Of a stretch of 9,325 nucleotides of DNA, positions 1-5,581 are shown piece after piece (position 1 is the first letter of the stretch; every line of letters begins with the position of its first letter). Position numbers and translations under genes: made by a program. Under the pieces are notes generated by a model. The model ran no database searches and was not told the DNA's origin. It saw only the letters and a list, made by a program, of their open reading frames with translations. Source of the DNA: a bacterium (GTDB lineage Bacteria > Patescibacteriota > Patescibacteriia > Patescibacteriales > JAKAJF01); NCBI GenBank assembly GCA_021813875.1, contig JAKAJF010000029.1, forward strand, positions 1 to 9,325, given 5' to 3'.

Positions 1-355
1 CCGGCACGGTGGCCGCCATGTCCGTGTAGTAGCCCTTGTATTCTATGCCGATGTCGATGCCGATGATGTCGCCTTCCTCGAGCCTCCTGGCCGGAAAGGC
101 CGGAGTGTGGACGACCTGATCATTGACCGAGGTGCAGAGCGCGGTCGGAAAAGGCCTGGCTCCCTGGCCGGCGCCATAACCCTTGAAGGCGGGGCGGCCC
201 CCGGCCTTAGCCATCAAAGAACAGGCCAGTTCTTCCAACTGACCCGTAGTCGTTCCCGGCTCGACCTCTCTCACTAACCGGTCAAGGATTCCGGCCAGGA
301 TCTTTCCGCCTTCCCGGATGAGTCCGATCTCCTTTTTAGTCTTGATGATGACCAT
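1..355 (-). CDS. map: Methionine aminopeptidase, type I (5' part; runs off the window)
   Basis: This enzyme removes the initiator methionine from nascent proteins in the cytoplasm, using a two-metal centre. I translated 118 codons from the ATG at 355-353; the rest lies beyond base 1. The order of motifs fits the family: an N-terminal helix region (TKKEIGLIREGGKIL, residues 6-20), then CTSVNDQVVH with the catalytic-pocket histidine at H83, then IDIG and TDMA carrying the first two metal-ligand aspartates, D101 and D112, spaced 11 apart as in E. coli D97/D108. The later ligands (His, Glu, Glu) are not in the window. The segment GYGAGQGARPFP (59-70) looks several residues longer than the usual short GY.GFP loop. 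The start directly abuts the adk stop (TAG at 358-356, then ATG), which suggests translational coupling. The position after adk is the classical one. Confidence 0.95.
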   Translation of the reverse strand, partial: MVIIKTKKEIGLIREGGKILAGILDRLVREVEPGTTTGQLEELACSLMAKAGGRPAFKGYGAGQGARPFPTALCTSVNDQVVHTPAFPARRLEEGDIIGIDIGIEYKGYYTDMAATVP

Positions 356-1030
356 CTATTTTAATTCTTTCTTAAGGGCGGCGATGATATCTTTCTTGAC
401 GCTCCCTATGGCCTGCTCGCCTCTGATCCTGATCAGGCGCCCTTGCTTCTCCCAATATTTGATAAGAGGTTTGTTTTCTTTGTGATAAAGTTTCAATCTG
501 TCCGCGATCACCTCCGGCTTGTCGTCTTCCCTGGTGATCAGGCGCCCCCCGCAAAAATCACAATTCCCCCTCTGGCGCGGAGGTTTGAATTCGAGATGAT
601 AAGCGGCGCCACAGGCGCAGACCCGCCTCTTGGAGAGCCTCTTCTTGACTTCCCTGTCGCTCACATCGACCAAGATGGCCAAGGCGTGGTCGTCCGGCTT
701 CAGGATCTTTCTCAATCTCTCAGACAGCTTCTCGAGCTGGATCTTCTTCCGCGGATAGCCGTCCAAGATGAAACCGGCGCGGGCATCTTTCTCGCGCAAG
801 CGTTTGTCCATCACATCTTCGACGATCTCTTGGGGGACCAATTTGCCCCGGCTCATTATCTCTTTCAAGGTCTTTGCAAGCTTTCCTTTCCTTAAAGATT
901 CACGGCGGAACAATTCGCCCAAAGAAATAGCGGGGAGCTTGAGATATTCTCCCAACATCGCCGCCTGAGTACCTTTGCCCGAGCCCGGGGGCCCGAAAAA
1001 TATGATTATTATTTTTTTCTTTTGATTCAT
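356..1030 (-). CDS. adk: Adenylate kinase with a zinc-type LID domain
   Basis: Adenylate kinase catalyses ATP + AMP = 2 ADP in the cytoplasm. The 224-residue product is near the usual 210-220. It opens with a lysine-rich stretch, then a P-loop FFGPPGSGKGTQ (about 11-22), the AMP-binding region (SLGELFRRES; SRGKLVP) and DGYPR, the counterpart of the family DGFPR. The LID runs from RRVCACGAAYH to CDFCGGRL and has four cysteines, a zinc knuckle as in Gram-positive enzymes. The first pair is C-x-C rather than the common C-x2-C. Downstream TREDDKPEVIADRL matches the conserved R.DD....I..RL motif. The ATG at 1030-1028 overlaps the TGA of the unknown gene upstream (ATGA, 1027-1030), and no Shine-Dalgarno sequence is visible, so translation is probably coupled. 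The gene ends with TAG, the only one in the window, immediately before map. Confidence 0.97.
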   Translation of the reverse strand: MNQKKKIIIIFFGPPGSGKGTQAAMLGEYLKLPAISLGELFRRESLRKGKLAKTLKEIMSRGKLVPQEIVEDVMDKRLREKDARAGFILDGYPRKKIQLEKLSERLRKILKPDDHALAILVDVSDREVKKRLSKRRVCACGAAYHLEFKPPRQRGNCDFCGGRLITREDDKPEVIADRLKLYHKENKPLIKYWEKQGRLIRIRGEQAIGSVKKDIIAALKKELK

Positions 1031-1536
1031 CTTTTTATCGGAGAAGCGAAGCCGGACGGGTTCTTATCTCCTCCGCCTTGCGCAAAGCCGGTATTGGTCT
1101 TATTATTGGCGAACCCTGTCGTCGGTTTTTTCACCCCTAATCCTTCCGGCCTCTTGGCGGCGCCGAAGATGCTCAGACTGTCCTTCTTCGGTCTTAAAGA
1201 TTCCAAGCCGGAAGTATCCTTCTGCATGTTATATTTCAGGTTTCTTTTGACCTCTTGGGCCGTCAGTCCCACCGGGCTGAAATGCTTTTCGGCCGCTTTC
1301 AAGAACCGGCTCTTTAGGACGCTGCCGTGCTCCTTGAAAATCTTCGCGGAAAGGACGGCTATCGATTTCCTGCCCGTCCCCAGATCTTTCATATAGCCCG
1401 CGAGCTTCCCTTTGTCCGTCGGGCTCAACCCCTTCAAGATTTTTTCCCCCTCCAGGCGGCCGATCTGCCTAAAGCGGTCGAGACCGGGAGCGGAACGGTC
1501 GGTCGGTCCGGCCGGATTGTTAAAAAATAGACCCAT
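1027..1536 (-). CDS. Hypothetical protein of 169 residues between secY and adk, with a GFA-repeat tail
   Basis: I do not recognise this protein. Residues about 15-105 are charged and probably mostly helical (for example RFRQIGRLEGEKILKGLSP and LTAQEVKRNLKYNM), with no signal peptide, membrane segment or cysteine. Residues about 106-169 look disordered, rich in Gly, Lys, Pro and Asn, and contain three spaced GFA motifs at 141-143, 150-152 and 162-164 (TTGFAN, NTGFAQ, PSGFAS). The ORF is open for 510 bp and ends in the ATGA overlap with adk, which supports real translation. The next in-frame codon upstream of interest is a TAA at 1548-1546, so ATG 1536 is the earliest ATG start. A GAGGAGG lies too far upstream (1566-1560) to serve it normally. 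An extended -10 box sits directly before the gene. Its position in a conserved core operon suggests a link to translation, secretion or nucleotide metabolism, but no function can be assigned. Confidence 0.8.
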   Translation of the reverse strand: MGLFFNNPAGPTDRSAPGLDRFRQIGRLEGEKILKGLSPTDKGKLAGYMKDLGTGRKSIAVLSAKIFKEHGSVLKSRFLKAAEKHFSPVGLTAQEVKRNLKYNMQKDTSGLESLRPKKDSLSIFGAAKRPEGLGVKKPTTGFANNKTNTGFAQGGGDKNPSGFASPIKR

Positions 1537-1547
1537 ATTTTTTTCTT

Positions 1548-1556
1548 ATTATATCA
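1548..1556 (-). promoter_or_regulatory. Candidate extended -10 promoter for the unknown gene-adk-map unit
   Basis: On the minus strand the bases read TGATATAAT: a perfect TATAAT (1553-1548) preceded by TG one base upstream, the extended -10 motif. No good -35 hexamer is found at 16-18 bp (the bases there read about TTCTCT), which extended -10 promoters can tolerate. A start 6-8 bp downstream of the hexamer would fall near 1540-1541, leaving only about 4-5 bases before the ATG at 1536, so the transcript would be nearly leaderless. It lies just after a hairpin that follows secY, a sensible place for a new promoter. A/T-rich sequence can match by chance, so this is a candidate only. Confidence 0.5.
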
Positions 1557-1559
1557 CAA

Positions 1560-1566
1560 CCTCCTC
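1560..1566 (-). promoter_or_regulatory. Strong Shine-Dalgarno-like GAGGAGG without a properly spaced start codon
   Basis: Minus-strand GAGGAGG is the best anti-SD match around the secY-unknown gene junction, yet it lies 23 bases from the ATG at 1536. The only closer alternatives are the TTG and GTG immediately after it, which are too near and run into stop codons (GTG ATA TAA). It also lies upstream of the predicted transcription start for the TGATATAAT box. It could be chance, a relic, or a site used by a read-through secY transcript if the intervening bases fold. Confidence 0.3.
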
Positions 1567-1572
1567 AAACAG

Positions 1573-1598
1573 AGAATCCTGCTTTTTGGCAGGATTCT
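1573..1598 (-). terminator. Perfect 10-bp stem hairpin after secY; possible (perhaps bidirectional) terminator
   Basis: The minus strand reads AGAATCCTGC, loop CAAAAA, GCAGGATTCT: a perfect 10-bp stem with a 6-base loop, beginning 24 bases after the secY stop codon. The 3' flank on this strand (CTGTTTGAGG) is a poor U-tract, while an A7 tract lies a little 5' of the stem. Read on the plus strand, the stem is followed by TTCATTGATTCTTTTTTT, which is more terminator-like although no plus-strand gene precedes it. It probably terminates or attenuates the ribosomal-secY transcript before the adk-map unit, but the weak U-tract leaves room for read-through or an mRNA-stabilising role. Confidence 0.5.
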
Positions 1599-1622
1599 TT
1601 CATTGATTCTTTTTTTAAGAAA

Positions 1623-2894
1623 TTATAAGCCTTCGTATTCGCGCATGATCAGCTGAGATTCGACCTGCTTCACCGTTTCGATGACTACCGCCACCACGAT
1701 CAAGAGCGAAGTTCCGCCGATGGCCAAAGAATTCACGCCCGTAAAATATCTCATGATCAAAGGCAGGATGGCGATGACGCCCAAGAACAGGGCCCCGATG
1801 AAGATGATCTTATGGGTAGTATGGGCGAGATATTCTTCGGTCGGCTTGCCCGGCCTGATCCCCGGAATGAAACCGCCCTGTTTCTGGAGGTTCTCGGCGA
1901 CCTGGGCGGGATGAAAGATGACTTCGGTATAGAAATAAGTGAAGGCGAAGACCAAGAGGAAATAAAGAAGGCCGTAGATCAGCTGGTTCTGAAGTATGGA
2001 GATGACCCATTCGGCAGCGCTCGCCACCCAGGCAGTCCTGGCGTGGACGAAGAATTGGGCGATCATCGAAGGGAAAAGGATGACGGAGATGGCGAAGATG
2101 ATCGGAATGACCCCGGCCATATTGACCCTCAGGGGCAGATGGGTGCTGGTCCCCCCGTACATCCTGTTGCCCCGTATCTGCTTGGCGTATTGGACCGGGA
2201 TGTTGCGCTGGCCCTCGGTGATGATGACCACGCCGATGATAGTGATGATGGCGATGACGGCAAAGCCGATCCAGACAAAAAGCTGGGAAGGATCATAGGT
2301 CAAGAAGGCCTGCTGGATGCCTTGTGGCAGGGAGGCGATGATTCCCGCGAAAATGATCAAAGAGATGCCGTTGCCTATTTTCTTCTCATTGATCAATTCT
2401 CCGATCCACATCAAGAAAATGGTACCGGCGGTGATGGTGGTGATTATGGTAAACATCTGGAAAGCGCTGACGTTCCCCAGAATATTATGGGAAGACCTCT
2501 GCAGCAACGCGATCATGCCGTAGGCCTGCAAAGCCGCCAAGGGCACGGTCAGCCAACGGGTCCACATATTGATCTTCTGCCGGCCAGCCTCTTCTTTCTG
2601 CATCTCTTCCAGGCTCGGAATGATCATTCCCAAAAGCTGAAAGATGATCGAAGAGGTGATATAGGGAGCTACTCCCATCATAACGATTGAAAAATTCTTC
2701 ATCACGCCCCCCGAAAAGACATTCAAAAGGCCTAAGATCTGGTTGGAGGCGAAGAATTGCCTGAGGGCGGCAAGATTGACTCCCGGGATGGGGATATGGG
2801 CCGCCAGACGAAAAACAGCCAACATCCCCAAGACGAAGAGGATGTTGTTCCTTAAATCTTTGGTCTTCCAAATTTGGACAAATTTATCAACCAT
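1623..2894 (-). CDS. secY: Preprotein translocase subunit SecY
   Basis: SecY is the channel subunit of the SecYEG translocon in the cytoplasmic membrane, through which secretory proteins pass and membrane proteins insert. The 423-residue product is of usual length and has about ten hydrophobic segments, roughly at 17-37, 67-91, 112-132, 145-166, 174-193, 206-226, 257-282, 297-321, 362-382 and 390-408. Family motifs are clear: AAHIPIPGVN after TM1, the plug-region FSGG, QYAKQIRGNRMYGGTSTHLP in the large TM6-TM7 loop, QGGFIPGIRPGKPTEEYL in the TM8-TM9 cytoplasmic loop that contacts SecA and the ribosome, and GTSLLIVVAVVIETVKQ in TM10. It starts 3 bp after the rplO stop, so it shares the ribosomal transcript, the normal location. 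A hairpin follows it. No key segment is missing. Confidence 0.98.
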   Translation of the reverse strand: MVDKFVQIWKTKDLRNNILFVLGMLAVFRLAAHIPIPGVNLAALRQFFASNQILGLLNVFSGGVMKNFSIVMMGVAPYITSSIIFQLLGMIIPSLEEMQKEEAGRQKINMWTRWLTVPLAALQAYGMIALLQRSSHNILGNVSAFQMFTIITTITAGTIFLMWIGELINEKKIGNGISLIIFAGIIASLPQGIQQAFLTYDPSQLFVWIGFAVIAIITIIGVVIITEGQRNIPVQYAKQIRGNRMYGGTSTHLPLRVNMAGVIPIIFAISVILFPSMIAQFFVHARTAWVASAAEWVISILQNQLIYGLLYFLLVFAFTYFYTEVIFHPAQVAENLQKQGGFIPGIRPGKPTEEYLAHTTHKIIFIGALFLGVIAILPLIMRYFTGVNSLAIGGTSLLIVVAVVIETVKQVESQLIMREYEGL

Positions 2895-2897
2895 ATC

Positions 2898-3338
2898 TTA
2901 TTGGATTTTCCCGCCCATCTTTTCGATCTGCTCTTTGGCGGTTTGGCTTACTTTGACACCTTCAAATCGGAGATTCTTGATCTTCAATTCTCCCTTGCCC
3001 AGGATCTTTATAGGATTTTCGGAAGTTCCGACGAGCCCTTTCCTCAAGAGAGTCCTGGCGCTGACCTTTTCTCCGTCTTTGAAAGACGCATTCAGAAGGG
3101 CGAGGCCGACGACTTGGGCCTTGGGCTTGAGCGAAATGAAACCCCTCTTTTTGGGGGTGGCGAGAAGGATCTTCTTCATCCCTAATCTTTTCAAACCGCT
3201 GACGCCGGACCTAGCCTTTTGACCCTTGATACCTTTGGTGCTATAAGTCCCATGGCCGGAAGCATTGCCCCTGCCGATCCTCTTTTTCTTCTTGGTTGAA
3301 CCTGCGGACGGCTTGATTGTATTTAAAGAGATGCTCAT
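2898..3338 (-). CDS. rplO: 50S ribosomal protein L15 (uL15)
   Basis: L15 binds 23S rRNA late in large-subunit assembly. The 146-residue protein has the basic, glycine-rich N-terminal tail with IGRGNASGHGTYSTKGIKGQ (about 21-40) and then KARSG, equivalent to the usual RGxGSGxGxTAGRGxKGQKARSG. After this the usual FEGGQMPLYRRLPKRGF is replaced by a divergent LKRLGMKKILLATPKKRGF, still ending in the conserved KRGF. The C-terminal globular domain contains KILGKGELK and the final helix SQTAKEQIEKMGGKI. It starts 5 bp after rpsE. L30 (rpmD), normally between these two genes, is absent. No Shine-Dalgarno sequence is visible; the leader is AAATAAAAAATATG. Confidence 0.97.
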   Translation of the reverse strand: MSISLNTIKPSAGSTKKKKRIGRGNASGHGTYSTKGIKGQKARSGVSGLKRLGMKKILLATPKKRGFISLKPKAQVVGLALLNASFKDGEKVSARTLLRKGLVGTSENPIKILGKGELKIKNLRFEGVKVSQTAKEQIEKMGGKIQ

Positions 3339-3343
3339 ATTTT

Positions 3344-3973
3344 TTATTTAGTTTCTTCTTTAATTTCCTTTTTGGCTTTCGGCTGGACCTTCTTCAAGCT
3401 GCCCAAGGCCCCGACGACGCATTTGACGTTATTGACCTTGTTGTTGGTACCAAGAATCTTACTGGTGACATTCTTGATGCCGGCCAATTCCAGAATGGTG
3501 CGGGCGGTTCCGCCGGCGATGACGCCGCGGCCCTTGCCGGCCGGTTTGAGCAAGACTTTAGCCGCTCCATATTTATGCAGGATCTCGTGAGGGATGGTTT
3601 CGTTGACGATAGGCACTTCAATCATCTTGGTCTTCGCCTTATTGACGGCCTTATTGACGGCCATGGTCACATCAGCTCCCTTGGCGACGGCGACGGCGAC
3701 CTTACCTTTCTTGTTGCCGATGGCGACACAGGCTCGGAATCTCATCCTCTTGCCGCCGGCCATGACGCGGGTGACTCTGGCTAAATCGATGATTCTCTGC
3801 TCAAACTCATCGGTCGGTCTCTCTTCCCTTCTTCCTCCCGGTCTTCTCGCGTTGCCTCCGCCCCTTCTTCTTTCTCCATAGACGGACTTGGCGGCCACCC
3901 CTCGCGGCCCCCTTCTGACATCTGTCTTGGCTGCTCCTTCCTGGATATTTTCTTTTTTTATTTCTTCATTCAT
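3344..3973 (-). CDS. rpsE: 30S ribosomal protein S5 (uS5) with a basic N-terminal extension
   Basis: S5 takes part in decoding fidelity and 30S assembly. The 209-residue product is longer than the usual 165-ish. Residues 1-54 are an extension: an acidic start, then a strongly basic Arg/Gly-rich section (RRGPRG; GERRRGGGNARRPGGRREER). The conserved S5 double-stranded RNA-binding domain begins at EFEQRIIDLARVTRVMAGGK (56-75) and continues with FRACVAIGNKKGKVAVAVAK. The C-terminal domain has the IPHEI and KPAGKGRGVIAGGTAR motifs, and a lysine/glutamate tail closes the protein. A moderate AAGGGA lies about 10 bases before the ATG, one of the few possible Shine-Dalgarno sites in the window. The start is 18 bp after rplR. 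Confidence 0.97.
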   Translation of the reverse strand: MNEEIKKENIQEGAAKTDVRRGPRGVAAKSVYGERRRGGGNARRPGGRREERPTDEFEQRIIDLARVTRVMAGGKRMRFRACVAIGNKKGKVAVAVAKGADVTMAVNKAVNKAKTKMIEVPIVNETIPHEILHKYGAAKVLLKPAGKGRGVIAGGTARTILELAGIKNVTSKILGTNNKVNNVKCVVGALGSLKKVQPKAKKEIKEETK

Positions 3974-3991
3974 ATGATTATGTCCCTTAGT

Positions 3992-4342
3992 TTAAAACTT
4001 GAGTCCGCCTTCTCGGGCCCCGTCAGCGACCGATTTGATCCTGCCGTGATATTTATACCCACTCCGGTCGAAAACAACCGTTTCGATCTTTTTTTCTTTA
4101 GCCTTTTGAGCGATCAATTTACCCAGCTCGAAACTGACGATAATCTTCTTATCTTTCTTTAATTCCTGGCTATGGGCGCTTACCAAGGTCTTGCCGGCCT
4201 GATCATCGATCAACTGCAGATACATGCCCTTATTGGATCTGAAGACGCTCAAGCGAGGCCTCTCGGCGCTCCCGGAAATCTTGAACCGTACCCTGGCTTT
4301 ACGACGGATCCTTTTGACTTGTTTAATTTTTTGGCTATTCAT
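3992..4342 (-). CDS. rplR: 50S ribosomal protein L18 (uL18)
   Basis: L18 binds 5S rRNA with L5 and docks it on the central protuberance of the 50S subunit. The 116-residue product is standard in length. Motifs include the basic N-terminus KQVKRIRRKARVRFKISG, ERPRLSVFRSNKGMYLQLID (27-46), the FELGKLIAQKAKEKKI helix, VVFDRSGYKYHGRIKSVADG and the terminal AREGGLKF. It begins 66 bp after rplF, the longest gap in the spc part, which contains GC-rich palindromic sequence described separately. The leader is AGAGAATTAAAATTATG, with no convincing Shine-Dalgarno match. Confidence 0.97.
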   Translation of the reverse strand: MNSQKIKQVKRIRRKARVRFKISGSAERPRLSVFRSNKGMYLQLIDDQAGKTLVSAHSQELKKDKKIIVSFELGKLIAQKAKEKKIETVVFDRSGYKYHGRIKSVADGAREGGLKF

Positions 4343-4400
4343 AATTTTAATTCTCTACGATGGCTATTTTTATTGGCGATCTGCATTCGCGGTCCGGCGA

Positions 4401-4420
4401 TCCGCCCATTATTTGGCGGA
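4401..4420 (-). other. Hairpin enclosing the rplF stop codon, in a GC-rich spacer before rplR
   Basis: The minus strand reads TCCGCC (last rplF codons), loop AAATAATG, GGCGGA: a perfect 6-bp stem whose loop holds the TAA stop. The same GGCG can instead pair within GGCGGATCGCC (4406-4396, GGCG/CGCC with a 3-base loop), so the two stems exclude each other. The spacer also carries the direct repeat GGCGATC at plus-strand 4375-4381 and 4396-4402. Most other spacers here are short and A/T-rich, so this one stands out. It could be a regulatory fold, an RNA-processing site, or a remnant of a repetitive element; the sequence cannot decide between these. Confidence 0.45.
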
Positions 4421-4948
4421 TGTCTTGCCGGCCTTTCTTCTGATCACTTCGTCCGCGTATTTGATGCCTTTACCCTTATAAGGTTCGGGCTGCCTGATTT
4501 TCCTTATCTGGGCGGCCGTTTCTCCGATGAGCTGCTTATCGATACCGCTCAGGGTTATGACATTGCCTTCCACTTTCCCGGAGATGCCGGCCAGCAACGC
4601 GTATTCGACCGGGTGGGAATAACCGACATTAAGGACAATCTTATTGCCGCTGACGGCGGCCCGATAACCGACCCCGATAACCTCGAGCTTCTTCTCGAAT
4701 CCCTGATTCACCCCGGCGATCATATTTTTTATCAGGCTGGCATAGAGGCCCCAAAGAGCCTTATTTTTCTTAACGGTCGGATCAGCCACGCTTACTTTGA
4801 CGTCGGCGTCGGTAATTTCAACCTTGACTCCCGGGTGGAGCTTCTCTTTTAATTCTCCCTTGGGCCCCTTGATCATTACGAAACCACCTTCAATTTTTGC
4901 TTGGGTGTTCTGAGGCAATGCGATTGGTAATTTTCCTAAACGTGACAT
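4409..4948 (-). CDS. rplF: 50S ribosomal protein L6 (uL6)
   Basis: L6 sits near the sarcin-ricin loop and the factor-binding site of the 50S subunit. The 179-residue product is standard. It has the two tandem L6 domains: the first from SRLGKLPIALPQN to VNQGFEKKLEVIGVGYRA (about 2-97), the second containing LNVGYSHPV and IDKQLIGETAAQIRKIR. The C-terminal signature QPEPYKGKGIKYADEVIRRK (153-172) is intact. The gene starts 8 bp after rpsH without a visible Shine-Dalgarno sequence, and its last codons form one arm of a hairpin around the stop codon. Confidence 0.98.
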   Translation of the reverse strand: MSRLGKLPIALPQNTQAKIEGGFVMIKGPKGELKEKLHPGVKVEITDADVKVSVADPTVKKNKALWGLYASLIKNMIAGVNQGFEKKLEVIGVGYRAAVSGNKIVLNVGYSHPVEYALLAGISGKVEGNVITLSGIDKQLIGETAAQIRKIRQPEPYKGKGIKYADEVIRRKAGKTSAK

Positions 4949-4956
4949 ATTTTTAA

Positions 4957-5355
4957 TTAATAAATTTCACAAATAATTTCGCCACCGACCCCTTTTTTCC
5001 TGGCCTCTTTGTCGGTCATCAGCCCTCGGGAGGTCGAGATGATCGCCATGCCTAAATTATTCAGGACGCGCGGCAATTCGCTCTTGTTGCTGTAAATCCT
5101 CAAACTCGGCTTGCTCACCCTCCTCAAGGAAGCGATAGCCGGCTTGCCTTTGCCCTTATATTTCAAAGTTATCTTTAAATTATCAAATTTTTCCTTGTCT
5201 TTCTTCAATACTTCCGCCTTTTCAACCCAACCGTTCTCTTCTAAAATTTTGGCAATATTGAATTTTATTTTGCTCATGGGCAAAACCACCTCGCTCTTCC
5301 CGACGGCTGAAGCGTTTCTTATTCTTGTTAGCATGTCTGCAATTGGGTCCATCAT
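4957..5355 (-). CDS. rpsH: 30S ribosomal protein S8 (uS8)
   Basis: S8 binds the central domain of 16S rRNA early in 30S assembly, and in E. coli represses translation of the spc operon. The 132-residue product is of normal length. It starts DPIADMLTRIRNA and ends with ISTSRGLMTDKEARKKGVGG then EIICEIY, matching the family C-terminal signature. Two adjacent ATG codons (5355-5353 and 5352-5350) make the exact start ambiguous by one residue; the usual family start is M.DPIADMLTRI. The 30-bp gap after rpsN is A/T-rich and holds no Shine-Dalgarno site. I did not see an obvious S8-binding mimic in the rplX-rplE gap, which is only 4 bp. Confidence 0.98.
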   Translation of the reverse strand: MMDPIADMLTRIRNASAVGKSEVVLPMSKIKFNIAKILEENGWVEKAEVLKKDKEKFDNLKITLKYKGKGKPAIASLRRVSKPSLRIYSNKSELPRVLNNLGMAIISTSRGLMTDKEARKKGVGGEIICEIY

Positions 5356-5385
5356 ATATATTTGAATAAAAATATTTGAAATTAT

Positions 5386-5571
5386 TTACCAGCTTGATTT
5401 CTTGATTCCCGGGATCTGGCCGTTATCGGATAGCTCTCTGAAACAGATGCGGCACAGTCCGAAATCTCTCATATAGCCGTGGTTGCGGCCGCAGCGCCAG
5501 CATCTCCTGATCACTCTGGTAGAGTACTTGGGGGTTCTTTTTGCTTTGATTATTAATGCTTTTCTTGCCAT
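5386..5571 (-). CDS. rpsN: 30S ribosomal protein S14, zinc-binding type (uS14)
   Basis: S14 is a small-subunit head protein. At 61 residues this is the short zinc-binding form (sometimes named rpsZ), with four cysteines: C24 and C27 in CWRCGR, C40 and C43 in CRICFRE. The longer zinc-free form is about 100 residues. The usual MARKALIIKAKR start and the C-terminal IPGIKKSSW are present. The leader TTAGATAAATATG has no Shine-Dalgarno match. It lies 10 bp after rplE, as in the standard spc order. Confidence 0.98.
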   Translation of the reverse strand: MARKALIIKAKRTPKYSTRVIRRCWRCGRNHGYMRDFGLCRICFRELSDNGQIPGIKKSSW

Positions 5572-5581
5572 ATTTATCTAA

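Noticed and set aside
1812..2690. 292-codon plus-strand open frame opposite secY, with very acidic composition
   Set aside because: It lies wholly antisense to secY, which has complete family motifs. Its Asp/Gly/His-rich low complexity is what the complement of hydrophobic codons gives.
5338..5400. Promoter-like A/T-rich sequence in the rpsN-rpsH gap
   Set aside because: It contains TATA-like strings but no spaced -35/-10 pair, and the gap lies mid-operon; the composition is the same as other leaders here.
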